Below, one piece after another: positions 53,055 to 60,194 of a stretch of 64,000 bases of DNA (its first letter is position 1; each line of letters opens with the position of its first letter). The translations under genes and the position numbers were made by a program. The notes beneath the pieces were generated by a model. The model made no database searches, was not told where the DNA came from, and was given only the letters and a program-made list of their open reading frames with translations. Source of the stretch: an uncultured bacterium (GTDB lineage Bacteria; Actinomycetota; Coriobacteriia; Coriobacteriales; Eggerthellaceae); NCBI GenBank assembly GCA_937890835.1, contig CALADF010000043.1:75040-139039 (forward strand). The letters are read 5' to 3'.

Positions 53055-53945
53055 CTAATCTTGCTTCTTACGAGCGGCCTCGCGGCGGTCGCGCTTCTCC
53101 CTCGCCTTGGCTTCCTTCGCCTGACGCGCAGCGGCGTCCCGCTCGGCTTTGGCGGCGGCTTTGTCGGCACGCGCCTGCTTCGCGGCAGCCTCCTTCTCCG
53201 CCTTCTGCTCGGGCGTCTGACCCAGTCCGAAGAACTCGCTCAAACGGGCGAGCGTGGTCTTCGCGGCCTGGCTCTCGGCCTCCTTCTTCGTGCGCCCGGT
53301 TCCGCGCGCAAGCCCCTGCTCGCCGGCGTACACCTGCGCGACGAACGTGCGGTCATGAGGCGGGCCCTGCGTTTCAATGAGCTTGTACGTCGGCGTGATA
53401 CCGTCTTCCTGAAGACGCTCCTGCAAGGCGCTTTTCGGGTTCTCGGGTTCTTTTGCCAAGTCGAGCGACATGCGAGGGATGAGCGTGCGCGTGACGAACT
53501 CGGTCGCCACCTCGATCCCCCCGTCGAGGTACAGCGCGGCGACGACCGCCTCGTAGACGTTTTCGAGAGCAGAGTGAAGCCCGCGCTTTCCCGTGCCCGT
53601 CTCCGACGATCCGAAGACGATGACGTCGGCGAAACCGAGCTTCTCGGCAACCGAGGACAAGCTCGCACCCGAGACGAGCGCCACCTTGATACGCGTCAAG
53701 CCGCCTTCGTCGATCTCGTGAAAGCGGTGAAACGCCGTCGAGGCGACGATGGCTCCGAGAATGGAGTCGCCGAGGAACTCGAGGCGCTCGTACGAGTATT
53801 TGACCGCCTTGCCTTCAGTGGCGGAAGGATGCGTGATAGCGGAGAGGATGAGCTGCTCTCGCTTGAAACGGTATCCGATGATCTCCTCCGCGCGGGCGAG
53901 CTTTCGGCTCTGCTCCTCGGACAGAACGCCATCCGCCTTCGTCAT
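53055..53945 (-). CDS. rnc: Ribonuclease III with long basic C-terminal tail
   Basis: RNase III cuts double-stranded RNA in rRNA precursors and regulatory RNAs. The 296-aa protein has the catalytic signature SYERLEFLGDSILGAIVA and the second acidic cluster ALENVYEAVVAALYLDGG. A dsRNA-binding domain follows at about 170-240 (KSALQERLQEDG, GTGRTKKEAESQAAKTTL). Unusually, about 55 further residues made almost only of Ala, Lys, Arg, Glu and Gln follow, predicted as a charged helix. ATG 53945 overlaps the plsX stop (ATGA). Confidence 0.96.
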   Translation of the reverse strand: MTKADGVLSEEQSRKLARAEEIIGYRFKREQLILSAITHPSATEGKAVKYSYERLEFLGDSILGAIVASTAFHRFHEIDEGGLTRIKVALVSGASLSSVAEKLGFADVIVFGSSETGTGKRGLHSALENVYEAVVAALYLDGGIEVATEFVTRTLIPRMSLDLAKEPENPKSALQERLQEDGITPTYKLIETQGPPHDRTFVAQVYAGEQGLARGTGRTKKEAESQAAKTTLARLSEFFGLGQTPEQKAEKEAAAKQARADKAAAKAERDAAARQAKEAKAREKRDRREAARKKQD

Positions 53946-54988
53946 CGAGCATCACCCCCCTGCGCTGCCGCCTCAACCGCATCCCGCGCGCTTCCCGCGC
54001 CCAGGGCGACCGTATCCGCTATGACCTCCGACACGTGCGACCGAACCGTACGGGCGCCGGCGAGGATTCCGTTTTTGACGGCGAGCGCATTCGACGAGCC
54101 GTGCCCGACGATGCATGCGCCCTTGACGCCGAGCAGAGGCGTGCCCCCGTACGTATCGGGGCTGACCTTGGCCTTCAACGCCGAAAGGTCGCTCTTCAAG
54201 AGAACCGCGCCGATCTTGGTCTTAAGCGACGAGAGGAACGCGTCCTTCAGGTACTTGAAGAGGGTCTTCGAGGTTCCCTCGATGGTCTTCAGGCAAACGT
54301 TTCCCGAAAAACCATCGCACACCACGACGTCGAAAGACCCCGCCAGAAGGTCACCGCCCTCGCAATTGCCCGCGAACTCGGGAACCTCTCGCGAAAGAGC
54401 CTCGTAGGCATCGAGCGCAGCGGCGTTGCCCTTGGTCTCCTCCGCGCCGATGTTGAGCAGACCGACTTTGGGCGAGGCGACGTTCATGATCTTGCTCATG
54501 TAGATGACGCCCATCTGGGCGAACTGAACGAGGTACTCCGGCTTGCAGTCGGCGTTCGCGCCTACATCGACCAGCAACGTGGGCTTTTCGTAAGCGGGGA
54601 TGACCTGGCCGAGCGCAGGGCGCTTGACACCCTTCACACGCCCCATAACCAACGTCGCCGCCGCAAGGCAGGCGCCTGTCGACCCTGCGGAGAAAAAGCC
54701 CTCGGCCCTCCCCTCTTTCACCAGACGGCACCCCACCACGATGGAGGAATCCTTCTTCGAGCGCACCGCCTGAGCAGGATGCTCGCCCATCTCGATCACC
54801 TCGCTCGTGACCTGCGCAGCGCAACGGTCGTGAGCGCTCGCGAAGGGAGCGACCACCTCCTGCGGCCCGCACAAGATGATTTGAAGATCGGGGTCAGCCG
54901 AAAGAGCCATAGCGGCGCCTTCGAGCACCACATCCGGCGCATTGTCTCCGCCCATAGCGTCGACGGTGAGCGTTACTGGTTCAGCCAC
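53942..54988 (-). CDS. plsX: Phosphate acyltransferase PlsX
   Basis: PlsX makes acyl-phosphate from acyl-ACP for phospholipid synthesis. The 348-aa protein has VDAMGGDNAPDVVLEGA, GFFSAGSTGACLAAATLVMGRVKG, LVDVGANADCKPEYLVQFA, GLLNIGAEETKGN and VCDGFSGNVCLKTIEG. It ends with YGGTPLLGVKGACIVGHGSSN. ATG 54988 follows AAGGAG. The usual fabD-fabG-acpP genes between plsX and rnc are absent, and plsX overlaps rnc directly. Confidence 0.97.
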   Translation of the reverse strand: MAEPVTLTVDAMGGDNAPDVVLEGAAMALSADPDLQIILCGPQEVVAPFASAHDRCAAQVTSEVIEMGEHPAQAVRSKKDSSIVVGCRLVKEGRAEGFFSAGSTGACLAAATLVMGRVKGVKRPALGQVIPAYEKPTLLVDVGANADCKPEYLVQFAQMGVIYMSKIMNVASPKVGLLNIGAEETKGNAAALDAYEALSREVPEFAGNCEGGDLLAGSFDVVVCDGFSGNVCLKTIEGTSKTLFKYLKDAFLSSLKTKIGAVLLKSDLSALKAKVSPDTYGGTPLLGVKGACIVGHGSSNALAVKNGILAGARTVRSHVSEVIADTVALGAGSARDAVEAAAQGGDAR

Positions 54989-55178
54989 ATGTACTCCTTA
55001 TGCACGATTCAAGCACGTGAGCCCATGGGTCTGACCGCCGCAGCACGCCGCGAACAAACGCATGGACGCATTTTGTTTCGAATAGATTAAACGATTGAGA
55101 CGTTCGACGAGGCCACGCGGATCAAGCACCCGACAAAACCCAAAGATCACGTCCACTTCGCCAAAACGGGCGTATACC

Positions 55179-55230
55179 CAAAAAGCCCCCTGACATGCCG
55201 AGCATCCGCTGAGCATGCGAGGAGGCTTGA
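55179..55230 (-). terminator. Rho-independent terminator of rpmF
   Basis: On the - strand 55221-55228 pairs with 55183-55190 (one mismatch), closing a large loop that can fold further. It is followed by a T-run (reading past 55183). It lies about 30 bases after the rpmF stop. Confidence 0.6.
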
Positions 55231-55260
55231 GGAAAGCCGAATGGCTAAGATGCCGCTGCT

Positions 55261-55440
55261 TTACTCGGTCTCGATGACCTCGCGGTTCTTGTAGAAACCG
55301 CAGTTGCCGCAAACGCGATGCGGAAGCTTCACTTCACCGCACTGCGGGCAAACGGAACGAGAGGGAGCTGCAATCTTGTCGTGGATGCTACGACGAGCAT
55401 GAGTGCGGGCGCGGCCCATTTTACGCTTAGGTACTGCCAT
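55261..55440 (-). CDS. rpmF: 50S ribosomal protein L32
   Basis: This 59-aa ribosomal protein starts MAVPKRKMGRARTHARRSIH and has the zinc-ribbon cysteines in CPQCGEVKLPHRVCGNCGFY. It ends YKNREVIETE. ATG 55440 has AAGGAG six bases upstream. All four cysteines are kept, so this is the zinc-binding form. rpmF next to plsX is a common arrangement, but a terminator separates them here. Confidence 0.97.
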   Translation of the reverse strand: MAVPKRKMGRARTHARRSIHDKIAAPSRSVCPQCGEVKLPHRVCGNCGFYKNREVIETE

Positions 55441-55510
55441 GACTTTCTCCTTCTATAGCGCGAGCGACGAGCGTCACTCGTAACTCGTTTCATTAAACGC
55501 ACAAAACGGT

Positions 55511-55539
55511 ATACTACCAAATGAACCAAATATTGACAA
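55511..55539 (-). promoter_or_regulatory. Promoter of rpmF
   Basis: On the - strand TTGTCA (55534-55539) and TAGTAT (55511-55516) are separated by exactly 17 bases, and TGG before the -10 adds an extended -10 element. The predicted leader is about 64 bases. Confidence 0.75.
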
Positions 55540-55593
55540 GGGTTGCAAACCGTGTTTTTCACGAATGCACCATGTGTCAAATTCGGCGAGCCT

Positions 55594-57957
55594 TTATCGC
55601 GGTCGCACGCGCCGCAGCAGGTAGCAGCGATGAATGCGCGCGTTGCGCTCGAAATCATGCGGGATCGTATCTTGCGTGATTTCGGTCAACTCGACCCCGA
55701 GACGGGTAAGCTCGTCGTAGTCGGGCTTAAACGAGCGCAGGTTGCAGGAAAACACCGCCTCGCCCCCGCGCGCGAGCAAGCGGGAGACGCCCACCAACAA
55801 CTCGACGTGGTCGCGCTGGACATCCCAGGTACGACGCCCCATCGCCTTGGAATTGGAAAACGTCGGCGGGTCGACGAATATCAAATCGAACTGCCTGCCC
55901 TGACGACGAGCATCGACGATCCACGGCATGACGTCCGCGCGCACGAACTCATGCTCAGCGCGGCGCTCTCGTCCCGAAGTCCGCCCGTCACGCGAGCCGC
56001 GCCTCCCATCGACAGGCGCGCCTTCGCACCGAAACCCGTTGAGACGCATGTTGCGCTGCGCCCAATCAAGGTAGGTTTGGGACAAGTCGACCGTCGTGGT
56101 GGACTCCGCCCCGCCGGCGGCCGCGTGAACGGTCGCAGCGCCCGTATAGGCGAACAAGTTGAGGAAACGCTTACCGCGCGCCATCTCCCCGACGATTCGA
56201 CGCGTGATGCGATGGTCGAGGAACAACCCCGTGTCCAGGTAGCCCGCCAGGTCGATTTCGAACAGCAGGCCCTCTTCGGTCGTATGCGTGACGAACGAGC
56301 GCTTACCCGCATCCCGATACTGCGACCCACCGCGCGAGCGGGAGCGGACCTTCGAGTAAACGAACCCGGGACGGACGCCGAGCACCGCCGGCGTCAGCAC
56401 AAGCAAATCCTCGAAACGGCGCCGCGCCGTGAGCGTATCGACCGAGGAGGGAGCCTGGTATTCGGCGATGTGCACGAATGTCGCGCCCTCGTCGACGCCC
56501 GCGCCCTCGTAAACGTCAATGGCGGCGTTATACTCGGGAAGGTCGGCGTCGTAGACGCGGTAGCACGAAACACCCTCCGCCTGAGCCCATTTCCTACGCT
56601 CGCGGGCCACCTTGCGCAACCGAGCCGCGAACTGCTCGGACTTAGCCTCGTTCACCTCAACCGGGATATCGGGACCCCCTTCGGGATTGGGAAGACGCAG
56701 CTCAACTTGACAGGACGAAGCCTCCTGGAAAACCTGCATGCGCGTCTCGATCCGTCCCGAGCCTACGCGCTCGTCGAATGAAGGTTTGTCGTTGAAGCGC
56801 GACGACACGCCACGGTCATCCACAAGCCCGAACACGGAACCTGGCAGGGCGTGCCTGACGGCCGACATGAAACGGGAGGCGCGGAACATCGCATACGCCT
56901 CATCTTCCGAGCTATCGGCAGCCGAAACGTGACAGACCAGAACAGCCGCGCCGTGACGTCGCTTCGCCGTGCGCGCGACGATCGCCAGATCCTCGCCGAA
57001 ATCCTGATCTGTTGAGCATTCGATCCTCACGAACGCCGACAAACGAGCGTTGCGAAGATGTCTGCGGGCACGCGCGACCGAACCGCGAGAAGGAGCCAGA
57101 CCCGCGATGCGAACGCGATCGGGATTCGGCAGGCTGGCGGAATCGCTTACCTTGCACTCGCGCATAAGCTGCGAGAGACCCGCCTCGAAGCGCTCGTCCG
57201 CATCGGCGAGAGCATCCTCCCACGCCTTTTCGTCATGCATCGCCCAGCCGTTGAAACCCCACCGCTCGCGCAAGAGCCCCGGGGCCTGATCGGCGGCGAT
57301 GCCCGCAGCCTCGCAAAGCGTGAAATCCACCAGGCACGCGGGATCGACCAAGCACCACCCCGCGCGCAGCTTCTCGGGGGCGCCGACGGTTTCGAGAAGC
57401 GCGGCCGCATGAGCGCAGGACAAGACGGCGTCGCCTTCGTCTTTCGCGTCGAAGTACGATCGGCGATGCAGCGACTCCCCCGAAACGTCGAAGGTGATGG
57501 TCGCGCGGTTCTCGCGAACGCGCACTTCGATGAGCGCATCAGGGTTGTCGGCATCGATATCCGGACGCGCACCCGTGCGGGAACGCAAAGCATCGCAAAT
57601 CGCGTCTTTCACCTTCAAGGCGGTGAACTGAGTGTTGCGCAGCTCGGGGTTGATGCCGTGAGCGCGCACCGCCAGCTTCGCCCCAGGAGCGACGACCTCC
57701 TCCCACGGCAAGTCGTACGCGCCCGCGTACATAAGATCGGCATCGCCTGCGTTCACGCGACCGACGACCGCCGTCACGCGAGAGGCGACCCTCGACCATA
57801 GGCACACGCGCTCGGCATCGATGGGGCACCCGAAAAACGCCACGCCGCCGTGCAAGGGGCGCACGTGTCGAACGCGAAGACGTTTCAGCTCAGCGGCGAG
57901 AGCCTGCTCGACCCCCACCAGGCAGCTTGCGAAAAATTCTATGTTCGTTGCATCCAT
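55594..57957 (-). CDS. rlmKL: 23S rRNA methyltransferase RlmKL-like, first methyltransferase half degenerate
   Basis: In E. coli RlmKL one half (RlmL) makes m2G2445 and the other (RlmK) makes m7G2069 of 23S rRNA. This 787-aa protein has the THUMP domain (about 45-155) and an RlmL-like middle. The family landmarks IAADQAPGLL and WGFNGWAMHDEKAW are clear, but the SAM loop is DPACLVDFT instead of DPMCGSGT, and no NPPY motif follows. The C-terminal RlmK half looks intact: RFLNLFAYTGAATVHAAAGGA (about 597) and LIFVDPPTFSNSK (about 694). So m7G activity is likely and m2G activity unlikely. ATG 57957 is behind GGGGAA; longer in-frame starts are not conserved. Confidence 0.9.
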   Translation of the reverse strand: MDATNIEFFASCLVGVEQALAAELKRLRVRHVRPLHGGVAFFGCPIDAERVCLWSRVASRVTAVVGRVNAGDADLMYAGAYDLPWEEVVAPGAKLAVRAHGINPELRNTQFTALKVKDAICDALRSRTGARPDIDADNPDALIEVRVRENRATITFDVSGESLHRRSYFDAKDEGDAVLSCAHAAALLETVGAPEKLRAGWCLVDPACLVDFTLCEAAGIAADQAPGLLRERWGFNGWAMHDEKAWEDALADADERFEAGLSQLMRECKVSDSASLPNPDRVRIAGLAPSRGSVARARRHLRNARLSAFVRIECSTDQDFGEDLAIVARTAKRRHGAAVLVCHVSAADSSEDEAYAMFRASRFMSAVRHALPGSVFGLVDDRGVSSRFNDKPSFDERVGSGRIETRMQVFQEASSCQVELRLPNPEGGPDIPVEVNEAKSEQFAARLRKVARERRKWAQAEGVSCYRVYDADLPEYNAAIDVYEGAGVDEGATFVHIAEYQAPSSVDTLTARRRFEDLLVLTPAVLGVRPGFVYSKVRSRSRGGSQYRDAGKRSFVTHTTEEGLLFEIDLAGYLDTGLFLDHRITRRIVGEMARGKRFLNLFAYTGAATVHAAAGGAESTTTVDLSQTYLDWAQRNMRLNGFRCEGAPVDGRRGSRDGRTSGRERRAEHEFVRADVMPWIVDARRQGRQFDLIFVDPPTFSNSKAMGRRTWDVQRDHVELLVGVSRLLARGGEAVFSCNLRSFKPDYDELTRLGVELTEITQDTIPHDFERNARIHRCYLLRRVRPR

Positions 57958-58143
57958 GCGCGTTCCCCATAACAAATCCGAGCGAGCACCTGCCCGCAAG
58001 TGATCGAGACTTCCGCTCGACCCCGTGCATTCAAAAGCCCCGCGAAGCCGTCGACGCAACCGAATGCCCGCAAGGAGCAAGTCGAATGCTTCGCGGCCAA
58101 CGCGGGACCGTTCACCGACGAAACGCCGTCACGTCGCAAATCG

Positions 58144-59373
58144 TTAATCCTCCAGATAGTCCTTCAGCTTGGACGAACGGGAGGGATGACGCAGCTTGGC
58201 AAGCGTCTTGCTCTCGATCTGGCGAATGCGCTCGCGCGTGACGCCGAACTCGCGCCCGACCTCCTCGAGCGTGCGCGGATGCCCGTCCTCGAGGCCGAAA
58301 CGCAAGCTGATGACCTTGCGCTCGCGCTCGGCAAGCCCTTCGAGCACCTTACCGAGCTGCTCCTGGAGCATGCTGAACGAAGCGGCATCGGGAGGCACCA
58401 CGGCGGCGTCGTCCTCGATGAAGTCACCGAGCTGGGAGTCTTCCTCCTCGCCAATCGGGGTTTCGAGAGACACCGGCTCCTGCGAGATCTTCTGTATCTC
58501 GCGGACGCGCTCGGCGGGAAGGCCCATCTCCTTGCCGATTTCCTCCGGGGTGGGCTCGCGACCAAGCTCCTGCAGAAGCTGACGCTGGATACGAACGAGC
58601 TTGTTGATGGTCTCCACCATATGCACCGGAATGCGGATGGTGCGCGCCTGATCGGCGATAGCGCGCGTGATCGCCTGACGGATCCACCAGGTGGCGTACG
58701 TGGAGAACTTGAAGCCCTTGGTGTAGTCGAATTTCTCCACCGCGCGAATAAGGCCGAGATTGCCCTCCTGGATGAGGTCGAGGAACAACATGCCGCGGCC
58801 GACGTAGCGCTTCGCAATGGAGACGACCAGGCGAAGGTTGGCCTCGATGAGCTGTTGCTTGGCATCGAACCCCACCTGCTCGACACGGGTGAGGCGGCGC
58901 TTCTCGCGACGCTCGAGCTCGACGCCCTCCTCCTCGGCACGCTCAAGCTCCTCGGTAGCGGCCACGCCCGCCTCGATCTTCATGGCGAGATCGATCTCCT
59001 CCGCGGCGGTGAGCAGCGGAACTTTGCCGATCTCCTTCAGGTACATGCGGACGGGGTCTCCGGTGAGCATGGTGACGTTCGCATCGGCGTTGCGTTTGCG
59101 CGCACGCGGCTTCGCACGCGTGCTGACCTTCGGCAGCGCGACGTCGACGGTGGCCTTGAGCTCCTCCTCGGGAATGCCCTCAAGCAGATCCTCGTCGCTG
59201 TCGATGCCCGCTTCTATCTTATCCTCGGAAAGCGTGTCGGAATTCGATTCGATCGTCTCCACGGCGGAAGGCTCGATGTCTTGAGCTTCGTCATCGTCGG
59301 CCAACTCGTCGACAATGCTGTTCTCGATTTCTTCAGATGCTTGCGTAGATTTCTTGGATGAGGCCTTTGCCAC
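58144..59373 (-). CDS. rpoD: Primary RNA polymerase sigma factor RpoD/SigA
   Basis: This is the housekeeping sigma-70 factor. The 409-aa protein has an acidic N-terminus (about 1-75) and a short basic stretch. Region 1.2 reads DPVRMYLKEIGKVPLLTA. Region 2 has the melting and -10 recognition helix (DLIQEGNLGLIRAVEKFDYTKG, STYATWWIRQAI). Region 3 follows, and region 4 holds the -35 recognition helix (RTLEEVGREFGVTRERIRQIESKTL). GTG 59373 is seven bases behind AAAGGAA. Region 2.4 and 4.2 look standard, so classic TTGACA/TATAAT promoters are expected. Confidence 0.97.
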   Translation of the reverse strand: MAKASSKKSTQASEEIENSIVDELADDDEAQDIEPSAVETIESNSDTLSEDKIEAGIDSDEDLLEGIPEEELKATVDVALPKVSTRAKPRARKRNADANVTMLTGDPVRMYLKEIGKVPLLTAAEEIDLAMKIEAGVAATEELERAEEEGVELERREKRRLTRVEQVGFDAKQQLIEANLRLVVSIAKRYVGRGMLFLDLIQEGNLGLIRAVEKFDYTKGFKFSTYATWWIRQAITRAIADQARTIRIPVHMVETINKLVRIQRQLLQELGREPTPEEIGKEMGLPAERVREIQKISQEPVSLETPIGEEEDSQLGDFIEDDAAVVPPDAASFSMLQEQLGKVLEGLAERERKVISLRFGLEDGHPRTLEEVGREFGVTRERIRQIESKTLAKLRHPSRSSKLKDYLED

Positions 59374-59804
59374 GCGATCTTCCTTTCTACGAAGGACGCC
59401 CTATGGCATAGCTTCGCCATTATGGGCGCAAAGATTCAGTGAATTAGGATACACCTTGCGGCCGTCATGCACAAGACATGACTTTTCGGATCCGCAAATC
59501 AAGCTCAACGTGAACTACGGGGCGTTATCGGCGATGACGGCAGGCTGAAGCCGGCGGGAAAACGCGCGTCGAGCGAAACGCCCCGCCAAGCGAGAAAAGA
59601 TCATGCTGCAAGCGCTTGCCGCCGAAAACCGCACAGCCACGCACCCGACACCGCAAGCGGTAAGCCGCACCCCCCTGAAGCGCAGGAGCCTTCGGCGACT
59701 AAATAATACTAATTTCGAAATATAATTGTATATATATATTCTTATTTTACTATAATTATGTATCATTCATCTCTTATGCCGAAACAACGAAGGAGGCGAA
59801 ACCC
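59374..59804. other. Divergent intergenic region rpoD-LuxR gene with AT-rich promoter stretch
   Basis: In these 431 bases I see no gene. 59374-59700 has average composition; a TTGTGC with TATCCT at 17-base spacing on the - strand (around 59440-59470) is a weak rpoD promoter candidate. 59700-59770 is strongly AT-rich and holds TATAAT at 59721-59726 and 59751-59756, the latter about 50 bases before the LuxR-type gene. It may be the promoter and curvature region of that gene. Confidence 0.5.
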
Positions 59805-60074
59805 ATGGCCGCCGCGTCCTCCCAGAAGGGAGCATCCGACTCCGGCGACGACTTCGCCGTGCACCGCTACTATCAACGCGAGCTCGATAGCTACGATCTG
59901 ACGCCGAGGGAGCGCAATGTCGTGCTCATGACGCTCGAGGGCTACGCGCAGCGCGAGATATCGGAGAAAATCGGCGTATGCGAGCGCACCGTGAAAAGCG
60001 CCTGCAAATCCGCGTACGCCAAGCTCGGCGTCGCAAATCGCAAGGAGCTCATGGACCGGTTCGCGCTTCTATGA
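59805..60074 (+). CDS. Single-domain LuxR-type HTH DNA-binding protein
   Basis: This 89-aa protein consists of about 30 polar residues and one LuxR/GerE helix-turn-helix: LTPRERNVVLMTLEGYAQREISEKIGVCERTVKSACKSAYAKLGVANRKELMDRF. That is the standard spacing of the domain, with TVK and KLGV landmarks (written here in short blocks by the conserved pattern). No receiver, membrane or ligand-binding domain is attached, so it is probably a free-standing regulator. ATG 59805 follows GAAGGAGG. It is one of only two + strand genes inside the long - strand block. Confidence 0.88.
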   Translation: MAAASSQKGASDSGDDFAVHRYYQRELDSYDLTPRERNVVLMTLEGYAQREISEKIGVCERTVKSACKSAYAKLGVANRKELMDRFALL

Positions 60075-60194
60075 GCGCTCCTAGGACGGCGGGGCGACGG
60101 GAGCGTTGCCATCGGCGCCACCGACGATGCAGCATCAGGGCAATCCGGTCGGTTTGACGGCATCGCGATCAGCGCGAACGGCACGCCCTCCGTA

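Noticed and set aside
52173..54407. 744-codon + strand ORF
   Set aside because: Antisense across smc, rnc and plsX, all strongly conserved.
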